Origin: JANQOH01 sp965201155
GTDB taxonomy: Bacteria; Pseudomonadota; Alphaproteobacteria; UBA7887
Length of the DNA stretch: 64,000 nt
Direction: 5' to 3'
Assembly: GCA_965201155.1 (NCBI GenBank)
Contig: OZ241752.1
Span: 1,860,001 to 1,924,000 of the forward strand
Part shown: piece by piece, positions 1-8,246 of the stretch
Position numbering within the stretch: position 1 is the stretch's first letter
Layout: every line of letters begins with the position of its first letter
The notes under the pieces: model-generated
Databases searched by the model: none
The model's input: only the letters and a program-made list of their open reading frames with translations
Told to the model about the DNA's origin: nothing
Made by a program: the position numbers and the translations under genes

Positions 1-285
1 CAGTCCGGCAGCGTCGGGGACGGGGTGGGCGGCTTCGACGACGCGGATGCGGCGCGTTTCGCAGCCATGGCCGTAGCGTGTGATGACGAGTCCGCCGAGA
101 TTGGCGGCGGGCCAAGCGCGTTCGACGGCGCGGGCCATGGCTGCGGCGCTCTTGCCGGCGCCGACTACGACGATTCGCCCTCTCGGCAGCGGTGGCAAAT
201 GGGCGGCCAGCATGGCGCCGGGGTCGGCCGACGCGACAGCGGCATCGAACATGGCGCGCAGCAGGTAATGGGCGTCCTGGATCAT
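1..285 (-). CDS. Glycerate 2-kinase (MOFRL/DUF4147 family), N-terminal part
   Basis: The reverse strand encodes about 95 residues before the window edge cuts the gene. An alpha-helical start is followed by the glycine-rich motif VGAGKSAAAMARAVE and then GLVITRYGHG, the usual N-terminus of bacterial glycerate kinases of the GckA/TtuD type. These phosphorylate D-glycerate to 2-phosphoglycerate in the cytoplasm. I chose ATG at 285 because the same frame reaches a stop about 50 bases upstream with no better ATG. The gene is divergent from the small exported protein at 492. The family call is fairly secure; the substrate is inferred. Confidence 0.75.
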   Translation of the reverse strand, partial: MIQDAHYLLRAMFDAAVASADPGAMLAAHLPPLPRGRIVVVGAGKSAAAMARAVERAWPAANLGGLVITRYGHGCETRRIRVVEAAHPVPDAAGL

Positions 286-491
286 CGGGATGGCATAGGG
301 CGGGAACGAATACGGCCTCGCAGCGCCGACACTATGGGCGACTATAGCGAACCGGCAGTGCCGGGCGCCACAGTTTCCGCCGCGCAGGGTCTCACCTGTG
401 GTAAAGAGCGGGGGCGGACTTGCCTCTTGCGAGGCGGCGGTGCGAGTCGGGAACGGCCGTTCCCGACATGGCTTCATATCACGGGAAGGGA

Positions 492-932
492 ATGATGGTC
501 ATGATGAGTGAGGGGCGAGTCGGTGAGGCAAGGACGCCCCGGTGCGGCGCCGTCATTTTTCTTGCTGCGTTCTTCGTTGCAGTGTCGGGGGGCGCTGCGC
601 GGGCGGCTTGCGACGAGGTGCGGGGGGCGGATGCGCACTTTTCCGCTTCGGCCTTTGCGGCCGCGGAAGACCTGGCAAGCGCAACATGCGACCAGCCGCT
701 TCATCGGCGGCTGGCGTCAGTGCGGTACTGGCGCCCGGAGCGGGGCGTGTATCTGCGCGAAGAGGTGTGGGCGTTCGGCCCGGAGGATGCGCGCGGGACA
801 TGTTATATCGATGCCGAGGCGAACGCCGCCGGTGAGCCGGACCAGATCATCCTGCGGTGCAAGGCGACGTATCTCTGCCCGGACGGTACGGCGGTGCGGC
901 AGGACCCGGTTATCTGCGAGCGGGCGGGGTGA
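492..932 (+). CDS. Small exported protein of unknown function
   Basis: This encodes 146 residues. After about 19 residues comes a hydrophobic stretch (VIFLAAFFVAVSG) ending AARAA, a plausible signal peptidase I site, so the mature protein is probably periplasmic. The mature part has six cysteines (near the start of the mature chain, then in ATCDQ, GTCYID, LRCKA, YLCPDG and VICER), which suggests disulfides. ATG codons occur at 492, 495, 501 and 504. A GGGAAGGGA purine run lies just before 492, so the exact start is uncertain. I recognise no family. It ends seven bases from the 3' end of the convergent binding-protein gene. Confidence 0.6.
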   Translation: MMVMMSEGRVGEARTPRCGAVIFLAAFFVAVSGGAARAACDEVRGADAHFSASAFAAAEDLASATCDQPLHRRLASVRYWRPERGVYLREEVWAFGPEDARGTCYIDAEANAAGEPDQIILRCKATYLCPDGTAVRQDPVICERAG

Positions 933-939
933 ATTGTGT

Positions 940-2625
940 TCAGCGGTCGAGCCAGAAGGTATCCATGCGCACGACGTCGTAAATTCCGAAATAGTCGTAG
1001 GGGTTGTGGCCTTTTACGTAGCCGTACCAGCCGTCGATGATCTTTTCCCAGGCGACGGGGAGCAGCGGCGGGTTAGCTTCCATGATCTCCTCGGCCTGGC
1101 GAATCAGTTGCAGTCGTCGGCCCGGGTCGACTTCCCTGTCGATTCCCGCGAGCAGATCGGTGAATGCGTCGTCTTCCCACTGCGAATAGTTTTGCGGGCC
1201 GTTCCTGGCGTACCAAGTGTTGAAATAGTCGGACGGGTCGATCAGCGTGGAGACGATGGCGCCGATCGACAGGTCGAAATTGCCGGTATTGGTATCGTCG
1301 AACCAGACGGATTCGACGACGGTTCGCAAGTTGCACTGGACGTTGAGGCCCCACAACAGCATGGCCTGGATGGCTTGCGACCAGAGTTTGAAGCTTGCCA
1401 CTTCGCGCACAAGGAAGTCGAGGCCATAGATTCCGTTGGAATAGCCGGCAGCGTCGAGCAGCGCCTTGGCTTCGTTGAGCGCGGCGGTCGTGTCCATCTG
1501 ATAGCCGGGGCGGACTTCCAGTTCCTCCTTCGGCGGGGCGACATCGGAGAAGGGGTAGGTGAAGCTACCGACCATCATGGGGGCGACATCGCGCACCACG
1601 CGCACGAGCACGGGTCGGTTGAGGGCGAGATGGAGCGCGCGCCGCACGCGGGGGTCGGCAAGCGGGCCGCGCCGGGCGTTGACCCAGACGGCCTGAATGA
1701 CGCTCTGATAATAGTCGGTTGCCGCCATGTCGTTGCGCGCCTGGATGACGCTGCGCGTCACGGGGTCTATGAGGCGGGCGTAGTCGGTGCGGTTTGACAG
1801 AAGCGCGGAGCCGAGTTCGGGGGAGAAGGGGAGCGCGTGGTAGAACTCAATGCCGTCGAGATAGGGCAGACCTTCCATCCAGTAGTCGGGGTTTTTCTCC
1901 ATGACCCAGACTTCCTGCTCCACGCGCCGGGCGCTGCGGAAGGGGCCGGTGCCGGGCACTTCGAGAGTCTTGCGCAGGTTGTAGCCGTTGTCTTCGAGGG
2001 TTTGCTTGCGGATGATCCCGTTCCAGCCGCTGGCGATGGCGGCCATGATGAAGCCGGGCGGGCGCGGTACGGCGAGGCGGAATTCAACGATATATTTGCC
2101 GCGGGTCACGATTTCGTCGACCGAGGCAAACAAGGCGCTGCGGGGGATGTGGATGCCGGGGGGCGGATTGACGATGCGGTCGAAGGTGGCCTTGACGTCT
2201 TCGGCGGTGAGTTCGGCGCCGTCAGAAAATCGTACGCCTTCGCGCAGGAAGAAAGTGTAGACGGAACCGTCCTGGTTGATTTCCCAGCTATGGGCGAGAT
2301 CGGGGATGATTGTCTGGCCGCTGTCGCGGGGGTCGCGACGAATCAAGTTGTCGTACATGCAGCCCTGGCTGCCGAGATTGTTCACGGTGCCGGACTGGTG
2401 GAAGTCGAGATGCGGCGGGCGCATGGTTATTCCGTAGCGGAGGACGCCGCCATATTTCGGGTTCGGTTCGGGGGCGGCGAGCGTGAAGTTGCGGCCGTCG
2501 AATTCCGCCGGCATGTTTGCGGGCGCCGGGCGGGGGAGGCCGGCGGCGGCAAGCGCAGCGGCGCCGGTTTGCAAGAGTCGGCGGCGGGTCCAGTCGGCAG
2601 TCCTCGGGCGCGGCGGCGCTATCAT
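940..2625 (-). CDS. ABC transporter periplasmic binding protein, peptide/nickel family 5
   Basis: This is a 561-residue family 5 extracellular solute-binding protein (DppA/OppA-like). The N-terminus carries a twin-arginine motif (TRRRLLQTG) before a hydrophobic core and AAAGLPRPAPA, so Tat export is likely. Family landmarks are YGGVLRYG, DLAHSWEINQDG, FFLREGVRFSDGAELTAEDVK and GTGPF. ATG at 2625 is chosen because AGGAG lies nine bases upstream, although the open frame extends to 2724. The gene is divergent from the two ATPase genes starting at 2739, and the 113-base gap must hold both promoters. The substrate is not deducible; peptides, glutathione or another short solute are possible. Confidence 0.88.
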   Translation of the reverse strand: MIAPPRPRTADWTRRRLLQTGAAALAAAGLPRPAPANMPAEFDGRNFTLAAPEPNPKYGGVLRYGITMRPPHLDFHQSGTVNNLGSQGCMYDNLIRRDPRDSGQTIIPDLAHSWEINQDGSVYTFFLREGVRFSDGAELTAEDVKATFDRIVNPPPGIHIPRSALFASVDEIVTRGKYIVEFRLAVPRPPGFIMAAIASGWNGIIRKQTLEDNGYNLRKTLEVPGTGPFRSARRVEQEVWVMEKNPDYWMEGLPYLDGIEFYHALPFSPELGSALLSNRTDYARLIDPVTRSVIQARNDMAATDYYQSVIQAVWVNARRGPLADPRVRRALHLALNRPVLVRVVRDVAPMMVGSFTYPFSDVAPPKEELEVRPGYQMDTTAALNEAKALLDAAGYSNGIYGLDFLVREVASFKLWSQAIQAMLLWGLNVQCNLRTVVESVWFDDTNTGNFDLSIGAIVSTLIDPSDYFNTWYARNGPQNYSQWEDDAFTDLLAGIDREVDPGRRLQLIRQAEEIMEANPPLLPVAWEKIIDGWYGYVKGHNPYDYFGIYDVVRMDTFWLDR

Positions 2626-2738
2626 GATTTGTTCTCCTCGGGCTGCGGCGGCATTCTGTCCCGACCCTGGCGGCACGTTCTGAAGCTCAGCCGAAACGCC
2701 GTGTCGGGAAGCCGTATCGAACATGGGAGGGCCACAGT

Positions 2739-3770
2739 TTGACCCAATCGGACGCCGTTGAACAGGGGGTCTCCGTCCGTTCGTCCGAGCCTGTTCTGGA
2801 GGTCGAGGATTTGCAGACGCATTTCTTCACGGATGACGGGGTGGTGCGCGCCGTGGACGGGGTTTCGTGCACGGTCTGGCCGGGAGAAACGCTGGGGGTA
2901 GTGGGGGAATCAGGCTGCGGCAAGAGCGTCACCGCGCTTTCGGTCCTGCGGCTGGTTGCGTCGCCGCCCGGGCGAATTGTCGGTGGGGAGGTCTGGTTCG
3001 AGGGGCGGAACTTGCTGGCGTTGTCCGAAAAAGAGATGGAAGCGGTTCGGGGCAACGAGATCTCGATGGTCTTTCAGGAGCCGATGACGTCGCTCAATCC
3101 GCTGTTCACGATCGGACGCCAGATCAGCGAGGCGGTCATGCTGCATCAGGGGCTGGGTCGGCGCCCGGCGATGGAGCGCGCGGTCGAAATGCTGCGCCGG
3201 GTGCATATGCCTGAGCCGGAGCAGCGCGCGCGGGAGTGGCCGCACCAGCTTTCCGGGGGGATGCGGCAGCGCGCGATGATTGCGATGGCGCTTTCGTGCA
3301 ATCCGAGGATACTGATTGCCGACGAGCCGACGACGGCCCTGGATGTGACCATTCAGGCGCAAATCCTGGCGCTGATCGCGGAGCTGCGGGAGACTACCAG
3401 GGCGGCAGTGGTCCTGATCACGCATGATATGGGAGTGGTGGCGGAAAATGCGGACCGTGTGATGGTGATGTATGCGGGACGCAAAGTGGAGGAGGCGGCG
3501 GTGGGGGCGCTGTTTTCGCGGCCTGTGCATCCCTATACGCGAGGGCTATTGGGGGCAATTCCTGGGGTGGGCGGCGAGCGGCGGCGATTGACCGAAATCC
3601 GTGGCATGGTGCCGTCGCTGGTGGATTTGCCGCCGGGTTGCGCGTTTGCGCCGCGCTGCGCACATGCCACGGAGCAATGTCACAGCGTACACCCGCCGCT
3701 GGCGGAACATGAGCCGGGACACTGGGCGGCGTGCTGGCATGCGGACCGGCTGCTTTCGGAGGCGGCATGA
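2739..3770 (+). CDS. Oligopeptide-type ABC transporter ATPase (DppD/OppD-like)
   Basis: This 343-residue cytoplasmic ATPase shows Walker A (GESGCGKS), Q-loop (VFQEPMTSLNP), signature (LSGGMRQR), Walker B (ILIADEPT) and switch histidine (LITHDM). The C-terminal oligopeptide-transporter extension has the cysteines of PPGCAFAPRCAHATEQC, which in this family bind an iron-sulfur cluster or form a Cys motif. The start is TTG at 2739, seven bases after GGGAGG; no ATG lies nearby in frame. Its stop overlaps the next ATPase start (ATGA), so the two are translationally coupled. No DppB/DppC permease gene lies beside them, which is unusual. Confidence 0.9.
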   Translation: MTQSDAVEQGVSVRSSEPVLEVEDLQTHFFTDDGVVRAVDGVSCTVWPGETLGVVGESGCGKSVTALSVLRLVASPPGRIVGGEVWFEGRNLLALSEKEMEAVRGNEISMVFQEPMTSLNPLFTIGRQISEAVMLHQGLGRRPAMERAVEMLRRVHMPEPEQRAREWPHQLSGGMRQRAMIAMALSCNPRILIADEPTTALDVTIQAQILALIAELRETTRAAVVLITHDMGVVAENADRVMVMYAGRKVEEAAVGALFSRPVHPYTRGLLGAIPGVGGERRRLTEIRGMVPSLVDLPPGCAFAPRCAHATEQCHSVHPPLAEHEPGHWAACWHADRLLSEAA

Positions 3771-4828
3771 GCACGGGCACGGCGCCGGTGCTGGAAGCGC
3801 GCGGCGTGAAAAAATATTTTCCAGTTTACGGCGGTCTGTTTTCTCGCCCTGTGGGGCGTGTACACGCGGTGGATGGGGTTTCGTTTCATATCCGCCGCGG
3901 CGAGACGCTGGGGCTGGTGGGGGAGAGCGGCTGCGGGAAATCGACGGTAGGGCGCACGGTTCTCAAACTGCTGGAACCGACAGCGGGGCGAATACTGGTT
4001 GACGGCGAGGATATTACCGATCTGGATGCGCGGGCGGTGATGCCCTTTCGGCGCCGGATGCAGATGATTCATCAGGATCCCTATGCGTCGTTGAATCCGC
4101 GCATGTGTGCCGGCGATATCGTGAGCGAGCCCCTGGCGGTGCACGGGGTCGGCGGGCGCGCCGAACGGGCGGAACAGGTTGCCGTGCTGTTCGAGCGGGT
4201 CGGTTTGCGGCCGCGGCTCATGCGTTCCTATCCGCACGAGTTTTCGGGGGGGCAGCGCCAGCGCATCTGTATTGCGCGGGCGCTGGCATTGGAGCCGGAG
4301 CTCATTGTCGGCGACGAGCCGGTGTCGGCGCTTGATGTTTCGATACAGGCGCAGATCATCAATTTGCTGATGGAATTGCAGGAAGAGTTGCAGCTCTCCT
4401 ATCTGTTTGTAGCGCATGATCTTTCGGTGGTCAGGCATATCAGCCACCGGGTGGCAGTGATGTATCTTGGCCGTATTGTCGAGACGGCCGACAAGGACGC
4501 GCTTTTTGCGCAGCCGCTGCATCCTTATTCGGAGGCGCTGCTGGCGGCGATTCCAAGTTCACGATCCGGGGGGCGGGTGCGGCGGGGAGCGTTACTTCCG
4601 GGCGATGTGCCCAGCCCCATCGACCCGCCGAAGGGGTGTTATTTTCATACGCGCTGCCCCTATGCGGAGGCGCGGTGCCGCGCCGAAGCGCCGGTGATGC
4701 GCGAAGTGGAGGCGGGTCACTGGACGGCTTGTCATCGGTATGATGACGGACGGGCAGATGATGCCGGCAGTGGCGGAGGCGCCGGTTCGGCGCTGGCCGA
4801 GACTTTTTCGGCTGAAGCGTCTATATGA
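3767..4828 (+). CDS. Oligopeptide-type ABC transporter ATPase (DppF/OppF-like)
   Basis: This 353-residue partner of the preceding ATPase has Walker A (GESGCGKST), Q-loop (IHQDPYASLNPR), signature (FSGGQRQR), Walker B (LIVGDEP) and H-loop (VAHDLS). The C-terminal motif PPKGCYFHTRCPYAEARC is typical of OppF/DppF. ATG at 3767 overlaps the upstream stop by four bases and follows GGAGG. Together with the upstream ATPase it would power import through permeases encoded elsewhere. The last 20 residues (acidic, Gly/Ala-rich) look non-conserved. Confidence 0.9.
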   Translation: MSTGTAPVLEARGVKKYFPVYGGLFSRPVGRVHAVDGVSFHIRRGETLGLVGESGCGKSTVGRTVLKLLEPTAGRILVDGEDITDLDARAVMPFRRRMQMIHQDPYASLNPRMCAGDIVSEPLAVHGVGGRAERAEQVAVLFERVGLRPRLMRSYPHEFSGGQRQRICIARALALEPELIVGDEPVSALDVSIQAQIINLLMELQEELQLSYLFVAHDLSVVRHISHRVAVMYLGRIVETADKDALFAQPLHPYSEALLAAIPSSRSGGRVRRGALLPGDVPSPIDPPKGCYFHTRCPYAEARCRAEAPVMREVEAGHWTACHRYDDGRADDAGSGGGAGSALAETFSAEASI

Positions 4829-4877
4829 GGCAGTATCGGGCCGCGCCCCTGGCCCCGTTATCCGGCCCGGAGGCCGT

Positions 4878-6239
4878 ATGGCCGTCATAACTGAGCGCGC
4901 GGCGCCCATCGCCACCAAGTCGGAGTTAGCGGCATATCTGGAATCCGGCTGCAAGCCGGCCGAGAAGTGGCGTATCGGCACGGAGCACGAAAAGCTCGGT
5001 TATCGCCGCGACGATCTTTCGCCGCTTCCCTATGACGGTCCGCGCGGGATTCGCGCGATTTTCGAGCGGCTGATGGGACTGGGCTGGGAGCCGGTGTTCG
5101 AGGCGGGCAATCCGGTGGCGCTGAAATTCGGACGGCAGTCCATCACACTTGAGCCGGGCGGGCAGATTGAACTGTCGGGTGCGCCTCTGGAGACGGTGCA
5201 TCAGACCTGCTCCGAGGTAAACCAGCATCTGGAACGTCTGCGCCCGGTGGGGGAGGAGCTGGATATCGGGTTTCTCGGTATCGGCATGCAACCCAAATGG
5301 GCGCGCGGGGACATACCGGTGATGCCGAAGGGGCGCTATGACATCATGCGCGCCTATATGCCGCGTAAGGGCGGGCTGGGTCTGGACATGATGCTGCGCA
5401 CCTGCACGGTGCAGACCAATCTCGACTTTTCGTCCGAGGCGGACATGGTGCGCAAATTTCGCGTCGGTCTTGCCTTGCAGCCGGTGGCGACGGCGTTGTT
5501 TGCCAACTCCCCGTTCGTAGGCGGAAAGCCCAGCGGCTTCCTGAGTTACCGCACGCATATCTGGTCGGATACGGACCCGGACCGCTGCGGGATTCCGGCA
5601 TTCGTGTTCGACGCCGGCATGGGGTTCGAAGCCTATGCGGAGCATGCGCTCGATGTCCCGATGTATTTCGTTTATCGGGACGGGCGGTATGTGGATGTCG
5701 CCGGGCTTTCGTTCCGCGATTTTATGGACGGGAAGCTGCCGGAATTGCCGGGCGAGCGGCCAACGCTGGAGGATTGGGAAAATCATCTCACCACCATCTT
5801 CACCGATGTGCGGCTGAAGCGGTATCTGGAGATGCGGGGGGCGGATGGCGGGGCGTGGCACATGCTGTGCGCCTTGCCGGCGTTCTGGGCGGGGCTGCTG
5901 TATGACGGGACGGCGCTGTCGGATGCGGAGGCGCTGGTTGCTGAATGGAGCCATGCCGATGTGGTGCGGCTGCGCGACGCGGCCGCGCGCGAGGGACTTG
6001 CGGCGATGCATGGGGGGCGTTCCCTGCGCGATATTGCGCGCGAAGTGCTGGCGGTGAGCCGGGCCGGCTTGGCGCGGCGCGCGCGCCTTGACCAGGGCGG
6101 TGCGGATGAAACGGGGTTTCTGAATTTACTGGATGAAATTGCTGAGACGGGCCGATGTCCGGCGCGAATTCTGCTGGAAGCGTATCATGGGGCGTGGGAG
6201 GAACAGGTTGACCGGGTGTTCCGGGAATTGTCGTACTGA
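4878..6239 (+). CDS. gshA: Glutamate-cysteine ligase, plant/alphaproteobacterial type
   Basis: This 453-residue enzyme joins L-glutamate and L-cysteine with ATP, the first step of glutathione synthesis in the cytoplasm. Family-specific features are WRIGTEHEKLGY near residue 35, LKFGRQSITLEPGGQIELSG around residue 90, GIGMQPKW, and MMLRTCTVQTNLDF, with conserved Glu and Arg residues of the GCS2-type fold. The start is ATG at 4878, preceded by GGAGG at 4869-4873. The longer open frame back to 4740 overlaps oppF and has no good ribosome site. It lies 49 bases after the ABC ATPase and could share its transcript. Confidence 0.9.
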   Translation: MAVITERAAPIATKSELAAYLESGCKPAEKWRIGTEHEKLGYRRDDLSPLPYDGPRGIRAIFERLMGLGWEPVFEAGNPVALKFGRQSITLEPGGQIELSGAPLETVHQTCSEVNQHLERLRPVGEELDIGFLGIGMQPKWARGDIPVMPKGRYDIMRAYMPRKGGLGLDMMLRTCTVQTNLDFSSEADMVRKFRVGLALQPVATALFANSPFVGGKPSGFLSYRTHIWSDTDPDRCGIPAFVFDAGMGFEAYAEHALDVPMYFVYRDGRYVDVAGLSFRDFMDGKLPELPGERPTLEDWENHLTTIFTDVRLKRYLEMRGADGGAWHMLCALPAFWAGLLYDGTALSDAEALVAEWSHADVVRLRDAAAREGLAAMHGGRSLRDIAREVLAVSRAGLARRARLDQGGADETGFLNLLDEIAETGRCPARILLEAYHGAWEEQVDRVFRELSY

Positions 6240-6253
6240 GGCGCCGGGCGGCG

Positions 6254-6282
6254 TTGACGCCGGCAAGGGGTCTCACTACATA
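6254..6282 (+). promoter_or_regulatory. Sigma-70-like promoter ahead of hrcA
   Basis: TTGACG (6254-6259), a 17-base spacer and TACATA (6277-6282) give a good housekeeping promoter match in the 99-base gap between gshA and hrcA. No CIRCE inverted repeat (TTAGCACTC-N9-GAGTGCTAA) is visible here, so hrcA does not appear to regulate itself through CIRCE at this site. Confidence 0.5.
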
Positions 6283-6338
6283 ACGGCCAGCGTTGCGGCG
6301 GGGCTGCAGCGAATGGCGACTATCCCCTTGTTCTGGCG

Positions 6339-7370
6339 ATGATCAACGAGCTGAACGAACGCTCGCGGGTGATCTTCTCGACGATCGTCGAGACGTTCTT
6401 TGAAAATGGCGAGCCGGTCGGTTCGCGGACACTCTCACGTTTGCTGCCGATGAGCCTGTCACCGGCGACGGTGCGCAATGTGATGGCGGACCTTGAGGAT
6501 CTCGGCCTGCTTTATGCGCCGCACACATCGGCGGGACGTTTGCCCACGGACCTTGGTCTGCGGCTGTTTGTGGACGGATTGCTGGAAGTCGGCGATCTGA
6601 CCAGCGAGGAGCGCGAGAGCATAGAGAGCCATTGCGTCGGTGACGGGCGGGCCTTCAGTGAAGTGCTCAATCGCGCGACGGAAATGCTGTCGGGCCTGAC
6701 GGCGGCCACAGGTCTTGTGCTGGCGCCGAAAAGCGAAGCCCCGGTGCGCCATGTGGAGTTTGTCGGGCTTGATCCGGGGAAGGCGCTTGCCATCATTGTG
6801 CTGACCAGCGGGCTGGTGGAAAACCGCCTGATTTCGGTTCCTCACGGCCTCACCCAGTCAACGCTGACGGAAGCGGCGAACTACCTCAATACGCGCCTTG
6901 CGGGGCGTACATGGGGCGAAGCGCAGGCCGAGATCACGCGCGAGCTCGAGGCGCATCAGGCGGAACTGGACGCGCTGGCGAGCAAGGTGGTGGAAAGCGG
7001 CGTTGCGGTTCTGGCGAATGACGGCGGCGAGCCGACCTTGATCGTGCGCGGGCGGGCCCGGTTGTTCGAGGATGTGGAAGCGCTTTCCGATCTGGAACGG
7101 CTGCGGCGCATGTTCGAGCATCTGGAGCGCCGCCGCGGGCTGCTGCGGCTGGTGGATGCTGCGCAGGGCGGGGAAGGCGTGCACGTTTTCATCGGTTCGC
7201 ACAGCCAGCTTTTTGATCTTGCCGGATGTTCGATGATCGTCGCGCCGCTGAACCGGGGTGCGTCGTGTATCGGCGCCATTGGCGTCATCGGGCCGACGCG
7301 GATCAATTATGGCCGCGTCATTCCCATGGTTGACTGCACGGCCAAGGCTATTACGCGGTTGATGGAATAA
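6339..7370 (+). CDS. hrcA: Heat-inducible transcription repressor HrcA
   Basis: This 343-residue repressor binds CIRCE operators, usually ahead of groESL. The N-terminal winged helix (residues 1-75) carries GEPVGSRTLSR and LSPATVRNVMADLEDLGLL, followed by the HTSAGRLPTD signature. The C-terminal part contains GPTRINYGRVIPMVDCTAKAI, typical of HrcA ends. ATG at 6339 gives the family's usual length. It is followed after 50 bases by grpE, the common alphaproteobacterial hrcA-grpE arrangement, here extended by dnaK and dnaJ. Confidence 0.95.
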   Translation: MINELNERSRVIFSTIVETFFENGEPVGSRTLSRLLPMSLSPATVRNVMADLEDLGLLYAPHTSAGRLPTDLGLRLFVDGLLEVGDLTSEERESIESHCVGDGRAFSEVLNRATEMLSGLTAATGLVLAPKSEAPVRHVEFVGLDPGKALAIIVLTSGLVENRLISVPHGLTQSTLTEAANYLNTRLAGRTWGEAQAEITRELEAHQAELDALASKVVESGVAVLANDGGEPTLIVRGRARLFEDVEALSDLERLRRMFEHLERRRGLLRLVDAAQGGEGVHVFIGSHSQLFDLAGCSMIVAPLNRGASCIGAIGVIGPTRINYGRVIPMVDCTAKAITRLME

Positions 7371-7420
7371 GTGAGTGGCGGTGTTGGCGCTGCGCTCAAA
7401 AACCAGGACAAGCGAGCAGG

Positions 7421-8086
7421 ATGACGGAACAGAAGCCCACGCCTGAAAGCGGCGAAGCGGCGGCGCAAGCGCAGCCCGAAACGGCGACGGAAGAGGAGGC
7501 GGTGAACGGCGCCGCGGAGGCGGAGGACGAAGCGACCGAGCCGCCGCGAGCAGCGGAAAGCGAAGCCTGCTGCGATGCCGACCCCGATGATGCCGCCGAC
7601 AATGCGGCGCTTGAAATTGCGGCGTTGAAGGACCGTTTGCTGCGGGCTGTTGCGGAGACGGAAAATGTGCGCAAGCGCGGCACGCGCGAGCGGAAGGACG
7701 CGGCGCGCTATGCGATTACGGATTTTGCCCGCGACATGGCGGGTGTTGCCGACGATCTGGCGCGGGCGCTGGAGGCGCCGCCGGCGGCCCTTGGCGAGGT
7801 CGAAGAGGCGTCGTCGTTTCTTGAGGGTCTGGAGTTGACGCGGCGCAATCTGGAAGCGGCGCTGGGGCGGCACGGGATTACGCGCATCGACCCCGCCGGA
7901 GAGCCGTTCGATCATAATTATCACGAGGCATTGTTCGAGCTTGACGCTGCGGGTGCCGAGCCGGGGACGGTTATCCAGGTAGTGCGCGCGGGGTACCGGA
8001 TTCACGATCGTCTGTTGCGGGCGGCGCAGGTGGGAGTTGCCCGGCGGCAGGGCGGCGCGAATTCGAACGGTGCTTCGCAGGATTGA
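7421..8086 (+). CDS. grpE: Nucleotide exchange factor GrpE
   Basis: This 221-residue cochaperone releases ADP from DnaK. The first 60 or so residues are acidic and Glu/Ala-rich and look disordered. The coiled-coil core follows (ALKDRLLRAVAETENVRKRGTRE), and the C-terminal beta domain has GITRIDPAGEPFDHNYHEAL and VVRAGYRIHDRLLRAAQVGV, the latter being the GrpE signature. The start is ATG at 7421 after GAGCAGG. Two adjacent cysteines (ACC near residue 47) in the disordered arm are an oddity without known meaning. Confidence 0.95.
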   Translation: MTEQKPTPESGEAAAQAQPETATEEEAVNGAAEAEDEATEPPRAAESEACCDADPDDAADNAALEIAALKDRLLRAVAETENVRKRGTRERKDAARYAITDFARDMAGVADDLARALEAPPAALGEVEEASSFLEGLELTRRNLEAALGRHGITRIDPAGEPFDHNYHEALFELDAAGAEPGTVIQVVRAGYRIHDRLLRAAQVGVARRQGGANSNGASQD

Positions 8087-8125
8087 TTGCATGCGTTGAA
8101 TTTTTCGCGGCGCGGCGGCGTCTTT

Positions 8126-8154
8126 CTTGCAGGGGGCGTGCGGAGTTCCCATAT
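8126..8154 (+). promoter_or_regulatory. Heat-shock (sigma-32-type) promoter of dnaK
   Basis: CTTG (8126-8129), 18 bases, then CCCATAT (8148-8154) fits the RpoH consensus (CTTG, 17-18 bases, C-Y-T/C-ATNT) known from alphaproteobacteria. It lies in the 160-base gap between grpE and dnaK and would give a leader of about 85 bases. This indicates separate heat-shock induction of dnaK-dnaJ in addition to read-through from hrcA-grpE. Confidence 0.6.
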
Positions 8155-8246
8155 GTCCCGCCGTTCCAAACCCAGACTTCGGGGCGCCCGGCGCTTGATG
8201 AGGTCGGCGCGGCCCCGCCTGCTTTGCGAGAAAAAGAGGCAAACGA

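Noticed and set aside
508..1797. 429-residue plus-strand frame
   Set aside because: Overlaps the exported protein gene and lies opposite the binding protein; no recognisable features or start signal.
4740..4877. N-terminal extension of the glutamate-cysteine ligase frame
   Set aside because: Overlaps oppF, has no ribosome site and is not part of the conserved enzyme.
6240..8246. CIRCE operator at hrcA or dnaK
   Set aside because: No TTAGCACTC/GAGTGCTAA-like inverted repeat was found in the intergenic gaps.
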